64,000 bases of DNA from Anoplolepis gracilipes (GCF_047496725.1 NC_132971.1:15060001-15124000), one strand, 5' to 3'; numbered from the stretch's first letter, positions 49,531 to 63,480 are shown. The notes: a model not told the origin generated them from the letters alone. Made by a program: numbers and translations.

Positions 49531-51130
49531 AACGGAAGTTTATGTAATTTATGACTTCAACAATAACAGAGATAAACAACAAACCGTTAATAACCGGAAA
49601 GAATATGATATGTACGCCTTCACCGATTTCAAATTTCGTAAACCTTGAAAACTAGAAGGTTTGCTACTAATTAGGAAGCGCACTTCTGATCTACCGATTC
49701 CTACCACGTCTTCGCCGATCCTTCCTAACTTCTCAATGCTACCCAAATTGCTGAAACTTCCCTCCAAGTTGTATTTTCGTGCGAACTTTATCGGCTAACA
49801 CAATTTGTTTGACGATGTTCAACTGTTAAAGGTCAGAATAGCCAGCTACACTTTATGTTGCACGTAATGGTTTGCTTTTCGAATTATGATGATTTATGAT
49901 TTATGACAACAATTTATGACTGCAATTTAACTGTATAACCTACACAAACGGTGCATGTAATAACAAATATTTAAAACAGCTAAAGCTTAAAAAGAAATGA
50001 TTTTTTTATTGAAGGGTATTTTGTATTTTTTATGTAAATGTGAAAGAAATAAAACAAATGCGCTATATCTGTAGTAAAAGTAAGTTCTTCAGGGAATACT
50101 TGCATAAATCGAGTATGACTTCTTATTTAGTGGAGAAAACTTGTAGCAGTTTTTAGTTCCAATGCACGACAAAATCTAATTAGAAAAGATATCGACTATC
50201 CAACTTATTCGGAGTCTTTTGGTATTCTTTATATTATAATGTCTCAGAAAGTCCCTGGACACTTTTAATGCGGCGACGCTCCTGGGAAACGAACAGACAA
50301 GATAGATGCGAGTTACCGGTTGGGAAAATGTTCATTATTCAAATTATCCGGAATACAATAACCGTCGTCGCGTGATAGCTTTCATCGATTGGATTGTACA
50401 AGCATGTTGTAGCGCGATGCCTTCCGCAAGACAGGCTGCATTATAAATGTATCCCACGTGAATTATGTTCAACTAGCATTTTATTTATACTTTTTTATTT
50501 TCCAAAAAGACGTAATTAATGTCGTTAAATATTTTTAATAATTGCATAGCAATTGTATACGACCGTTAAAAATTGCATAATAATTATATGACAATTTTAG
50601 ATTATTATAAAGTTTTAATGTTTTAAAATTTTATAGAAAGCGCGTCTAAAACTGAAGCATTTAATCTAAGATTTATTTAAGAGTTTAAGAATCCGAGATT
50701 TTATAATTTCAATATTTCAGCCCTAAAATTTATTGCCCGGCTTTGATAAAATTTGTTTTTACATAATATATATTTTCTATAGTTTATTTTATTCACGGAT
50801 TGCGTTAATTTTTATTATTTTACATTTAAAAAATTATGTGGGCAAAATAGTGACAAAATAATTGTTTCTATACAATAATCTTCTGCGACCAACTCCATTT
50901 TTTTTCTGTCGCGGAAAATTCAAAGTATGATGAAAACGGGCGTGTATGTGTTTGCGTAAACCATATTTCAGAGATTTCTTTCTTCGATCCCATCTGTAGT
51001 TGAAACTGCCCGTAGGCGGCTGAGATTTTTTTCCCATTTTCGACGGGCGGACGTCGTCACTCAAGGTATGGTAATCGTTGACTGGCGCTTGATGTCCCTC
51101 ATCAATCCGCGTAGAGCGCGGCATTCATCC
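49531..51130. other. noncoding DNA, mainly AT-rich
   Basis: A patch at 50290-50460 is moderately CpG-rich. The frame at 50834-51124 on the minus strand lies at the edge of a CpG block and lacks recognisable content. Confidence 0.5.
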
Positions 51131-51480
51131 TCGTATCTGTCGTGGCTGTCGCGAGTTTATCGCCGACAAAACGTGGCGGCGCCCGTTAACGACGTGAAAT
51201 ACGGTCGTCCATAACGAAGGGACTCTTTTTGAGAGCCATGGGGCCGGCTGGCGTGGCGGCAGCCATATTTTCGCTTTCGTTGTTCCGTTGTCGCGCCTCG
51301 CGCCGCGTTATAGGGCTTTAAAAGGGCGTCGTAATGACCATTGCTCGGCGTTGATTAAAAAAGCTTCATCCTCTGACAGGGGACGCGTGCGGGCTTGGCG
51401 CTTAACGATTTGGCATGCGTAGAACTTTTTAGAGAGTTTTAGGCTTGTCTTTTTCTCGAATCGTTGATTAATCGACTATG
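51131..51480. other. CpG-rich block with GCCAT motifs
   Basis: GCCAT occurs at 51235-51239 and 51262-51266, the latter as CAGCCATATTTT, which fits the Pho-type CNGCCATNDNND pattern. GAGAG lies next to the first. A Polycomb-response-like reading is speculative. There is no open frame of interest. Confidence 0.3.
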
Positions 51481-54400
51481 TGTGTGTTGTGATTATAAAA
51501 TAAATTAATAACCTTCTGATTTTTTTAGAAAAAAGATATGTATATTTATAAATATATTTTTTTTACAGTTTTGTATATTTTATTACAAATCCACGTGTAA
51601 TTATTATAATTATTATATATTATATGTATATAATTAAAATTTAAAGAAACACATTATGATTAATTTTTTTATAATTTTTATTCTTATTTATTTACATAGT
51701 TTTAATTTTTTATTTTTTTTTATTCTTAAAATGAAAAATGGATTTTTTTTTGGCTCACTCTATTGACTTGGCCAATTTGTATTGACTCTGCCTCTTTCAG
51801 TAATCAAATATCATTGAATCTGATCATCAAAAATTGCAACAGCTGTAGTAAATAGCGTCACAAGTTATGGCATGCCTCGAAATTTCCGGATGCTTTTTAA
51901 TAACATTAACGCGAAACGTCGTTCGTTGTCTGTTGTAATCTCGCAGCAGCTCGCGCGCGTCATTTTACGATAAAAGAAAAAAAAGGAAAAAGAGGGAAGC
52001 ACTCGAGTCTCCATGGTAGCCTCGAGAAGAAATGAATTCGGTGACTATACTGTCTCGCTGATGTCGGTGAGAACGTAGACGCGCGCGGTGAAAAGGGAAT
52101 TTAAGCCGCAAGGATAATCCGCAGCTTTAAAGTGTTGGGGCAATAACGCTGATACTTTTCACTTGCCTGCCTATATTCCGCCCATCACGTTCATCGTATT
52201 TACACCGACACTGGACATCGACATTTCGATGTCCCCTTTATATCGGACTGCAACAACAGCACACAAAGGTCGGAGCCTATATTTTTCTAAGCAAGCGAGC
52301 GTGTCGATCGTAAAGGCGTATGGTTTCGGTGGGCTGATTTTTTGTTTATTGTTCGATAGATACTCCTTTTTGTTAACGCCATAGCACAATAATAATTATT
52401 TATTTATTTAAATTTTCCATTAATTATTTCGAGAGTTTGTCATTTTGCGAGACGCCGAATCAACTGGAAAAAGTCTCTTTCAGATGAAAAAAATAATACT
52501 TTTAAAAAATGTACATCAAATTGTGATATAATTAACTAACTTGGATCTCTCTCTTTCTCTCTCTTTCTTTCTATTCAATGCTCTTATTTGTTTATGTAAA
52601 ATTAAATTCTAATTGAAAAGTGATATGAACAAATAATTGCTTGCTTTTGATAAAAAAAAAAAAAAATATTATACAAATGGAAATATCCTCAGCAGTATCA
52701 AAAGATCTGCTTTCTGTAGTCATCAACTTTCCCGGCAAAGAGAACAATGCCGGGGAAAAATTTGTTGACGTAGCTCCATGATGTTATCGCACAGGTAGCC
52801 TCGTAAAAAGCACACAGCAGAGGACTGACGGTCGAAAGGAAGGGCAGCGGGGGCGAACGAATCCGGTTATCGGTTACCCATAAATCGAAACTGAACGAGC
52901 TGACCGTAGTAGATGGGTCATCATAATCCGAGCGGACGATGCGTACGGGCATCGTCGATTGAAGCTGCTTGCAGACCAAGCGAGAGTTGTGGTTTTGTCA
53001 AAAAAAATGACTGCATGTAAATGCGCAATTGCGCTTATTGCATATCGGATGTTTATAAATGATGTTTTCATCAACGCATGTACAAACGATACAAAATAAT
53101 AATTCTTACACTAGTAATTATAGTCATATATAGACAGATATATATTGCGTTAAAATGCGCAATAATTCATTTAAATCGCACGTAAATATAACTTACATAT
53201 GTGTAATAATTTATACAATTTTCATTTTTTAAAGAAAGAAACTATTATAATACGATAAGTTTGACAAGAATGCAGATCGTTTTCCGATTTTTGCATTTGT
53301 CCGTTTTCCAACTTTTCGAATTTTTAAGTTAACTATATTTTTTGTAAATAATGAAGATATATATATGTCTAAATTATACAATAGCAAATTATAAAAAACT
53401 TTTACATATATTGACATATATTGTACATTTTATTACACATTTGTACATTTGTACAAATGAATATGCATACTCTCTGAAACGGTGAAAATGTCATTAGTTA
53501 CAACAGTGACACAGTTTATCGAAGATTAATGAGTATTTTGGATTATTATTTTTTGTAAAATCTCCCTATACACACACTCACATCTGGACTAAAATACGTA
53601 CGTATAATTAGTATTCAAATTCAGAATTACATGTTACCCATTATACTTTGTGTTTACTCTTTTTTTTTGTACTCTAAAATCTAAAATATGATAAATTCAT
53701 AAAAACAAGACTTTTGGTCAAAACTTTAGATATTTCTTCAACAAAGTATTGCTATTTTATTTCTTGTACATTATTATAATATAAAATGCATTTTTAATAT
53801 ATCATTGATTGAAATAGCTACTGATTTATTTCAATGATTTCTTTCATTTTTTTCACTAATTTGCAGTGCTGTACTTGTAGTATGAGATGACTTACTGCTT
53901 TTCAGTGATAATATACTGATTTCATTTATAAGCGTATATTATTGAACTAAAAATATTCTAACGGAATAATCAGAAGGGTATCGTGCGTAGCGCAAAAATT
54001 ATAGTGAATTATGTTTATATTACTTTGATATGAATTTGACGCGGGTGTGAACTCACGCGAGAAGAAAAGACGAGCCGACGTTTATTCTCGAAATATTCAC
54101 CCGGATATATTTTGCCGCTGCACCGCCGACGGGAATGGCGAGCGCGACGGCGCGGCGCGGTGTCGGAGAACAAATGATTTAATGAGAGAAGGGCTGGAAA
54201 CACCCGACAGTAGCAGCCAACCGGGAAATGAGAGAGGAAAAAAGGGACACGCGTGACGGCAGAAAGTGCGAGAGGGACGGAGAAAATACGGCCTGTGCGA
54301 AAGACCGGGTATGAACCCCCTGATGCAGCGAAAATACCAATGAAACTTCGAATTAGGGGGAGAGGGGGGCTGCGTGCGAAACTTTTCGAAACGCAATCCT

Positions 54401-55302
54401 CTCTCTCTCTCTCTTTATATCCAGCTATTACGGCACCGATAACATCATGCGCGGCGATTAACGCGGTGCTTTATTTGCGATAGCGCTTATTCTTATATAT
54501 TGTTAGTTACATAATCAGATTGCAGAGATACATATTTGATTTTCTGTTTCGCGAATTTGAATTTCTGTTTCGTTATATCCGCTACATCGAATATAAGCGA
54601 TGGAGTTATTCCAAAATGCGGGTCTTTCATGCAGTGAAATGTTCGGATTGCGGCAATAACGCTTCTGCTCTTTGCGGAGATGATAATTTGACCAAGCTGC
54701 CGAGAGCCGCGATTATATTTAGCGAGGCTGTACAGATCTCGCGGCTCCACAAACCAACTTTACCGTGCTTTAAATGAACGCGCTCGGTACGTGACGAAAA
54801 TTTCAGATTCGTTACCGCGACGAACGCCGCGAGGAAGTTTCCACGTGTCAAGATTAGACGCGCCACTCTTGGTCTTCTTTCATAACAGCTGAATTCAGCG
54901 TCGCGGATAAAAGTTTTTTTCTTTTTTTTGTATAACGTATTTGTGTAAAGAAGGAAACATTGAAGCGATAAACAAACATAACTCCATCCCTTTTTATACT
55001 TACGTATTTTACGCGCGCGTACATCTCGCGCAAAATTATACGTGGCTCGTCACTTATCCATCAAAAATCTCACCGGCAACGATAGCGCGCGTACCTTTTA
55101 CGGTGTCGAGCAAATTTCCGTCGAGAGAAGGGATCTCGTCGGAGACGAATATTTCGATGCTCCCTCTCGGCAAAAATCTACGAAAGCTCGAACGAATCGC
55201 GCGGCTCCCGCAAGATTCGCCTCTCAGGAATCGTGACGGGTCGCACTGTAAAACTTTTACGGCGTGTATTATGACGCGTAACGTAGTCGGTTGCAGAAAT
55301 GT
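51481..55302. other. noncoding DNA with CpG blocks at 51950-52380, 52700-52980, 54030-54480 and 54540-55300
   Basis: AT-rich DNA separates these blocks. An open stretch at 54951-55301 follows a pyrimidine tract and AG; it has no ATG for about 70 codons and is described in the findings. The 93-codon minus frame 52698-52979 starts at ATG but has no known domain. A short (CT)n run is near 52545-52564. Confidence 0.4.
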
Positions 55303-55340
55303 AAAAAAAAAGAAAAAAAAAAAAAAAAAAGAAAGAAAAA
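55303..55340. repeat. A-rich tract
   Basis: Two long A runs interrupted by single G, then GAAAGAAAAAG. It gives a poly-Lys run in the overlapping frame. Confidence 0.9.
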
Positions 55341-55602
55341 GAGGAGAGAGCCGCGCAAACGTTGCAACGCAAGATCTTGTCGCGCATAAAGCAAGCGTTA
55401 TGATTTTCGCTCCTCCTCTCCCTCATCGCCCGACGTTTATTGAAAGAATTTACAACGACAAAAACTTAATAAAGGCCGCGTGGCGCTCTTCGCCGCCAGT
55501 GAGTACAGTACTCGAATGAATCACGTAGCATGGCAAAAATCCCCGGCGCTAGATTACAACAGGTGCACGTTGTAAAAATTACAACGCTGTTCATTACAGC
55601 AG

Positions 55603-55604
<2 letters not shown>

Positions 55605-55674
<70 letters not shown>
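55605..55674. repeat. (GA)n microsatellite
   Basis: About 32 GA units. An ATG follows directly at 55674 and opens 121 codons, but the frame has no recognisable domain and runs into a TATATA stretch. Confidence 0.95.
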
Positions 55675-56232
55675 TGGCTGTTGCTAAAGAGAACACGGAC
55701 GGATCGTATTCACGAGCAAATAGAAATGATACGAATGTACATGGGCAAAAACATACATGTAGCGCATGGGTATTTTCACACATATACGTGCAGATAAAAT
55801 CTATCTCCATATATATATATAGAGAATGTTTTCGGCTATTGTACCTACATCTACATAGATATTCTACACTCGGGTTCGTAGTAGCTCGATTTAGCGACAG
55901 TTTATGCCACGGTGTGAACGCAATGTCTACATGTTTTACGTCTACACGTACTACATTTCTACAGAGCGATTCATTTAGCGGTCTCGTTTTAATTTTAAAC
56001 GCGTATAACTTATGCGTAACATGTACAGATAATTGTTAGCCGTAAAATAAGCCGTACACTGTAAATTATAAATATTATTTATTTATGATAATAAGATTAG
56101 CTATATACAACACACATATTATATTCAGTAAAAAAAATACAGAAAATACATATAAAAATTTTATTATTTTAATTATAAATGATAATATTAAAAAATAAGA
56201 TTGATTACAAACTTTGAACATTACATAATTTG

Positions 56233-56277
<45 letters not shown>

Positions 56278-57239
56278 TATTTTGAACATTTATAATTTTC
56301 AGCAATACACATGTATGATAAAATTTTGAAAATACTTTTTGTCGTGAGTAGAGAGGAGGAAAGCAAAACAACCGTGTCGAAGAATTACTCTTCGAATCTG
56401 AAGTATATAATTGGGCGGTTTAAATGAATATGCAAAATTGTGTAACTATGTATAACTTCTTCGATTTTAGGAAGGTGGAAATCATTTCAATTGCCGATAG
56501 TTTGTGCCGCACGCTGTACGCGCGCGATGAAGGGACTCGTAATAGGAGCGTTGCTACCGATGAAATTAAAATGTAATTCCGCTCTCCGCATTGCGCCCTC
56601 GTAATCTCCGCGAGCATCCCCGGGTGTCGCGACGGCGAATACGTACATCACGCGGGGGTCTCCGCGTCGGGAGGGGGGATGGAACGGGAAGCGCGGTTGC
56701 GGGACGGCTTGCGGATTCGTGAGTGGTTGCAAGGGTTGGCGCCGCACATTCGCTCGAAGGGACAGGAGGAGAGAAGGGACTACCGGGTTACGAGCTTAGC
56801 GCGTCGGTCCTGGGTTATTTGCATATTTTAATCTGCAACGACGGTAAAAAGTCGTGGGCGACGCTAGTTTTCCCATTAGTCTAGGAAGGGAGGGAGAGAG
56901 CGACTTTAAACATAAACGCGCGATATTGTGCGCGATGAATGTAAAGAAGTAAATGTAACATGCGTTTTTCAAAATTATATAATAGAGAGCACCGATGAGT
57001 TTGTGTAGGTTGCTGCGGATTATATTACGAATATTAAATTTATCGATTTATATAAAATTGATCAAAAATATGCTAACAAGATTATTAAGTAAGAAAAGAT
57101 TGTAAAGTAGATTATAAAGTAATACTAACAGAATTATAATACTAATTGGAAATATATACTTTCTCTTCTCTTTCCCTGTGTAAGGTTTATATATGCATAA
57201 ATATAAAAAAATATATATGTACTTACACATGCACATGTA
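55675..57239. other. noncoding DNA with (TA)n and a CpG block
   Basis: (TA)n at 56239-56273. The 56480-56920 block is CpG- and G-rich. AT-rich from 56931. No gene is supported. Confidence 0.5.
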
Positions 57240-57631
57240 TTAAAATATATACAAACAAACAACTATCAACCTGGCGAATATAAGAGCACTACGCAGATGT
57301 TAATGCGTCTTTAGAAATTAATTTTTTCCCCGAAAACTGAAACGTGCACGGGGCACATATTTTACTTGGTGTATTTACCAAGAAATAGATTCTCATTTTT
57401 GAGAATTCTATACCCTCTCTTTACCCCCCCCCCACCCCTAAAGAGACGTAAGCGAGAAAAATAACGGGGCGAAGTCGCTGAATCGGGAATCGAGTCTTTC
57501 GCTTCTTGGCAAATACACCAAGTAAAATATGTGCCCTGTGCATGTTTCAGTTTTCGCGGAAAAAATTAATTTCTAAAGATGCATTACCATCTGCTCTTAT
57601 TCATCAGGTTGATAGTGTTTGTAAATATTAA
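57240..57631. mobile_element. long hairpin element flanked by TTAA
   Basis: Arms of about 125 bp pair almost throughout. ACTATCAACCTG near 57261 to ACCAAGAA at 57384 is mirrored by CTTCTTGG at 57503 to CAGGTTGATAGT at 57617. Shared segments include TCTTTAGAAATTAATTTTTT and GCACATATTTTACTTGGTG. TTAA lies at 57240-57243 and 57628-57631. The loop of about 120 bases has a C10 run at 57424-57433 and a smaller hairpin at GATTCTCATTTTTGAGAATTC. It is probably a foldback MITE, and a transcript would fold into a long dsRNA. Confidence 0.75.
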
Positions 57632-58147
57632 GAGCCTTATATTTGAAATATTTATTAAAATATATGTTTTTCTAATATATATTTCTTAATATATTTAATG
57701 TACAAAAATAAGATATGTATAAAAAATTCAATTGGAAAAAACGTAAAAACGATATTATAAATTAATTATAAATTTACAAGAGAAAAAGAAAGAACAGTTA
57801 AATTTTTACACGTATATATATGATAAAATATTACGTATACATGATATCGTTGTTACATACATACATATACACATACACAGAAACAACATTTAAAACAATT
57901 TTTTGTTTTTGTATTAAAACAAAAATTTATTTAAAAAGCTAATACATTAGATTTTCCGCTTGGTATGTACATACTTGTATTATATTCACGGTTAACGAAG
58001 TGAAATGTTGTTATGAGTGAATGGCACGAAATTCGTGAAGTGATCGTACGAAATGTAAGCTGTTTTCATCTGCCTGCGTATTTCGGTAATTGCTTTACAC
58101 GTTTCGTTGAAATTCGATATCTGTAACTTTCAGCAATACAATCAAAC
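57632..58147. other. AT-rich noncoding DNA
   Basis: AT-rich with a CATACATACATATACACATACACA stretch near 57858-57880. No promoter for the following ORF is recognised. Confidence 0.5.
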
Positions 58148-58510
58148 ATGTCACCAATTTTATTTGAAGCTGAACAACAGTTGACGGTCTTTTTACACGA
58201 AAACTTGCGCACAATTTTTATTATAACTCGATTGGTACAAAATGACGAATCGCGCAGCTTGGTATTGGATTTTTTTTCAGAAAATTTATCCAAATCGTTT
58301 TTCAATTTTCATCCAAATCGACCGATTACACCCCATAGCCACGCATACGAAAGTAATTACATTTTTGGGACGCCATCTGGAAAGGCTGATCGCGAAGGGC
58401 GCGGAAACTGTTACGGTCGGATTTTGAGAGAAATGAAATTGCAATTGGGAACACTGCGTTCCGAGAATAGCTCATACTACTTTTTCACCACTTGGCCGAT
58501 TAAACGCTAA
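58148..58510 (+). CDS. unrecognised 120-codon ORF
   Basis: It starts with a true ATG in the context AAACATG and ends in TAA, with AATAAA overlapping the stop at 58509-58514. It is open for 120 codons in fairly AT-rich DNA without a low-complexity tract, which makes it a better candidate than the GC-driven frames elsewhere. The product begins MSPILFEAEQQLTVFLHENL, is mixed polar and hydrophobic, has no signal peptide or clear membrane segment, and shows no domain I recognise. It may be chance, an exon or a degenerate fragment. Confidence 0.15.
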   Translation: MSPILFEAEQQLTVFLHENLRTIFIITRLVQNDESRSLVLDFFSENLSKSFFNFHPNRPITPHSHAYESNYIFGTPSGKADREGRGNCYGRILREMKLQLGTLRSENSSYYFFTTWPIKR

Positions 58511-59618
58511 TAAATCCTTACTCGTTATGTTTGAAAATTATAGACGGTTGAAACAGGCGACAGAGAGAGAGTTGTTGCTTTATGTTTCCATATACTTAGA
58601 ATATCTAACAAAATTAATGCGAATATTGCAATGCTTCTTACCAAGATTCTTTTTCAATACTTCATAATTCAAGAGATATATATTGATATTTTTAAGGAAA
58701 CGTTGACTGAATGTTGCGTAGTTTATATACATTATATTATAATTCATGTAAGAAATACATCGTAGAAATTAACTATAATGATTCTCATAAAAATAATGAG
58801 GTAGAAGAATATTTGAGCGAATCAGTTTATATTGTTACAGGGATGGAAACATGATGCCCGATGAGAAATCACGCTGTCACTACACTTGCAAAGATAAAAG
58901 GGTATCTTAGAGGAAAGAACAATGTAATAGCGCATTTGTATGGTAAGTGAATGATGTGTCACATATATAATAAACTTTGAATTATACATTATCTCTTCTC
59001 TCTTAATTTTTGATTTTAATTATATTTAAAAAATTGTTAAATGTGAAAAGAACATTTCTATAAAAAGAGTTTAATTTTTGTCAACAAAGTAGTATTATAT
59101 CGTATACGACGAACACGATTTCTTATTTACATAAGAAAACTTTAGAGATTATTCGTTATATTGCTAGAATTGTAATTATTTTATAGCGTTCTAACATTTC
59201 TTCAATTTTTTCGAGTATATATATATATATATATATTACTTTTTAAATAAATATTTATTAATTATCTATAACAGAAAAAAAGGATTGTTTATTTTAAATA
59301 TCTATTTAATATATGATTGCAAAATTAATTGCTTAAAACAAAATACGAATAAATTATGATGCGTGACATGAAAACAAATAAATCTATGCATTTATAACGA
59401 GTGTTTATGTGTTTATATTATGTGCTTTATTCCTATAGATAAATTTAACTGCAATCAATATTTATGTGATTATTTAATACTATTTTACATTAATAATACG
59501 TGACACATGCATGACTGATAATCGAATCGCGTGAAAGCTTATCTAAAATATTATATGTGAAATGAAATGTTATATTTATAATATATATAAATATATATTC
59601 CAATATAACACACACACA

Positions 59619-59667
<49 letters not shown>

Positions 59668-62600
59668 GTATATGTGTATTTTTAACTTTAATTATTATAT
59701 TATCTGCTCTTTGAGAGTTACTTTTAATATTGTCCTTTTCTTAATATTTTTATATTATTTCAATTATTTTATCAAAAAATATCGGCCCAGAATAAAAAAA
59801 ATGAATAAACTTTTCCCTCAATTTTGAATTTTATCAAAAAAAAGAAAAAACGATAACATTGACGAAATTTCTTATTATTTTATGGAAACGTGTAATCATA
59901 TGATGATAAACATGTCAAAAGAACGATGTAAATTTTTAACAATTTTTCCTAACTCGAAAGACTATAATATCATGCATGGATACGATAAAAATGGTTTAGT
60001 TTTATCTTGGGTTTTATAATGCGTCCTATCAGGAAAGCCATCGAATCTAAATCCATTTTCCAACATGGTCAACAAATTTCCTACTATCGAGCGCCATTAA
60101 TTGATGGAATATATCACTAAATCAAGGCTTTACTCTCGCGACAACTGTTCTTTTGGATCTCAGAGATAGGTTGGAAAAATCTTCAGATTTATACTGTTTA
60201 ACCAAAATCATTTGAAATTTTTATGGCTGTCCCACGTAGTAAATATCGTTCATAGATTCACTCTCAATAAAGAAAAGGATGATTTGAATATTGAATTTGA
60301 TCACACGTATTTAAAATCAAACTGAAATCATCTTTTACCTTCCATTTTTATGAATTGTTTGACATTTTTAATATATGTATAAAGTTATACAAAAGATACT
60401 GGAACTTATTACAAGTTAATGTTCAAAATTATAAGTTATGTTCAAAAGCAAAAAAGAAAAAAAAATTATTTTTGAGGAGTTATGCGTTTAAACTATATGA
60501 TGTATTGCAGTACGAGAATTAATATGTACGATTAAAATTATAATTTAATCTGAAAGAATCAAATGCACGCAACCTATTTACGAGCCCACGCAGCGTGAAT
60601 GTAGCGAGATCGTAACCGTAAAATTTTGACCGCTGACAGAAATTACAAAACGATGCAATGCCTTCGGTATAGTTTCTGCGCTTCCTCCTCCTCATCGCGC
60701 GCTTAAATAATTCATATACTCTCTCGTGTTCCTAGCATAATATTTCTCGACCTTTCCGCGTCGCAATGTGCACGTTTGTACGGGGCCGGCGCCGACGGCA
60801 GAATGGAATGTGCCTGGGACATATATAAAAATGAGCGGGAAAAATTTTGTCACTAGTGTTCAAAGAGAGTGTCACACACACACATTGTTTGTATGTCCTT
60901 TTTGCTTATATGATCCGGATCGTTTGTGTGGCTTTCACGCGATTGTCCGTAAAATCAACCCTGTAGCCAATTATCGTAAATTATAAATTTGTTAATACAT
61001 TATTCAATACAGTAAGATTAAATATTTAGCAACGCGTGTTTGTTAAATAATTTATAATTTATTAATCTGTGTATACATGTGTATGTATATATATTTATAT
61101 AAAATTGCAAATTTTTCGTCTTTCGAGAATTCGTAAGTAGAAATTCTCTACTTACTATCAGTAATGAGAAAAGTATGCTACACTCGGAGTGTTCCAAGCT
61201 TATCGAGCATGGGATTACTTAAATGCAAATTCTTTATGAAAATCTGACGTGCCGCAACTGGCAGTAAAAAGCAACGATATTGCGGACTCGCTAACGTATG
61301 TAGGGACCATCTTTCGGTTTAATCGCTGAAAAGTGTGGGTAAGAAGGAACGTTTCATTCTTCCTCGCCGTGTAGATGAGATTCCTAGGACGGTTACGCTT
61401 GGCATACAAGCGCGTATTAATTAAGTTGGCTTCTAATTAATGCAGAACCTACTTCGACCGCGAAGGATCGCTTAGGATGGAACTTCCCTTTAAGCTGTAA
61501 TTACATTTACGGTACACGTGTCGGTATATATCCGTCGGCACCTCGTGCCGCACAATATGAGGCCTCCGCTTAGGAGTTCCCTCTCCTTTCCTGTCCGCTT
61601 CTCTCTCCTCTTCGCCATCCGCACTTATCGCTCGCACCCTCGTCGTCACGCGCCCTCCTCGACATTTGTACGGGTAGGATATTTGTTCCGCAGCCGAGCT
61701 CAATTTCGGCTGGAAGGGTGCGCGCTCTCGTATAAGAATATTCATCGTTTGTCCTGAAAATGGCATCCGGGCATTTTCCACGGCGCCGCGCGGCACGAGT
61801 TGACAGCAATGCGTGGCGGTCCTCATCGTCGCCGAGAAGATTTCCTGACGAGAGCGCGTGTTCACCGGGGCGTTAAATAGATCATGCGAAAGACACGTTC
61901 CGAATTACTGACGTGATAACGTCAGCCTCGTGTATTTGCCAACGACCACGTCACTCACCATTTCTCCCTTTTAACGTCGCCGCTGGCGAAAGCCAACATT
62001 GCATAACACTGGCGCCAGTATTCTTCGCTTTATGCGTGTTGATTTGCATTTCTAATTTATTTATCAATCTTAATTGGAGCAAACGTGAATCAAAAGTGAG
62101 CGACAAAAAATATTTCAAATAAAAATTAAAAATATTTTCGGATAAGCTATTTCTTCTATCGAATTATAATTAGGATTTATCAAATTATATAATGTATATG
62201 TATACATGTTTATTAAAATTTGTATTGTATTTGAAGTATATATTTTTAATTAGAGATTATGATGAATTTCTAAACATTATAATTAATATATTTAAAATAA
62301 CTATATTTAAAATTATTATTCTTTTCACTAACATAAAATATTTTAATATTTTTACAATTTTATTTCTTTGTTTATTTATAATAAATTATCATATATGTTC
62401 AAATTACATTTAAATCTGCTTATTATTGACCTTAATTTTTTACGACCTTTTCAAGAATCGAGCTATTTTCTTATTTTCATTATTAAGGTACTAATGAGGC
62501 TAATAATAGTAACTATAACGCGTAATCGTTAAACCAGGTAATTTTATTCGGGATCAAGTAATGTTTGCGGAATGAAGGTTGCGACGCGTGCAAAGAAAAT

Positions 62601-63402
62601 TAGCAAAACTAGATTATGGAGGGCGCAAATGTGGAAATTTTAACTAGAAATGCAATTATACATGCAATTATACATGCTCCACTATTTATTTCGATACAAT
62701 AAGCTAGTAATTACAGAGCGATGAATAAAGCACATTGGTAAAAGCCTCATTTTATGTATCAAATTCTCATCGCAACCAATAGAGGAAATATTTTGTTACA
62801 CTTGATTTCCCTCTGCAATGTATTTAATATTCTCATAATAATTATTTGCTGAAAATTTATTTGGCTTAAAGGATTATTGGATCATGTATAATACAATGTT
62901 CAAGCAAAATAACTTTAATAATAATAAAAAATATGTTTGTTTTTTAAATTTTATTCTTTACAAAATTTTTTATAACATTTCATCAATTTTTTATTCGAGT
63001 ACATAGTGTTTTAAGATTTCGTAAAGCATTATTGAGAAGAAGAGATTATATATTAATATGTAAATATATTTTTGTCATTAAAAAAAGAGTTACAATATAT
63101 ATGTATAGTTTACAATCTGATAACGTTCAAGTACATACAAACCGTGTCTCTCAAGTGAATATCGATTGTTCTTTCTCCGAGTCTTCTCTAGATAAAAACG
63201 TATGTTGTTTGTCAAAAGCACAGTGACCACAGACACGCGCGATGTTCGTATCACGCGTAAAGGGACCTCGCAAAGGGCGTCATAATTGCCGGGGATAAAA
63301 GTCCTTCTCTCTCTCTTTGCTCTTTTTTCAATGATCCCACCCACGCGATGAAACACAATCTCTCGCGATGCGCGTACGCGCCAGGCGAGAAAAAAGGGAT
63401 AC

Positions 63403-63406
<4 letters not shown>
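58511..63406. other. AT-rich noncoding DNA with a CpG block at 61200-62140
   Basis: (TA)n at 59216-59236 and 59625-59661, the latter followed by TATATG repeats. CpG block 60580-60960 is small. The block 61200-62140 is open on both strands, including a 138-codon minus frame (61449-61865), without known domains. From 62141 to 63200 the DNA is very AT-rich. Confidence 0.45.
59625..59661. repeat. (TA)n microsatellite with TATATG tail
   Basis: About 18 TA units preceded by ACACACACA and followed by GTATATGTATATGTG. Confidence 0.95.
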
Positions 63407-63468
<62 letters not shown>

Positions 63469-63480
63469 AGAAAGAGAAAG
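63407..63480. repeat. (GA)n microsatellite
   Basis: About 28 GA units followed by AGAGAGAAAGAGAAAG. All frames through it are artefacts. Confidence 0.95.

Noticed and set aside
55674..56039. ATG-initiated frame directly after the GA array
   Set aside because: 121 codons with no domain, running through a TATATA stretch; no promoter or splice support.
56941..56960. Similarity to miR-1 (AATGTAAAGAAGTA)
   Set aside because: The highly conserved miR-1 seed region is altered and no complementary star arm lies upstream or downstream, so no hairpin forms.
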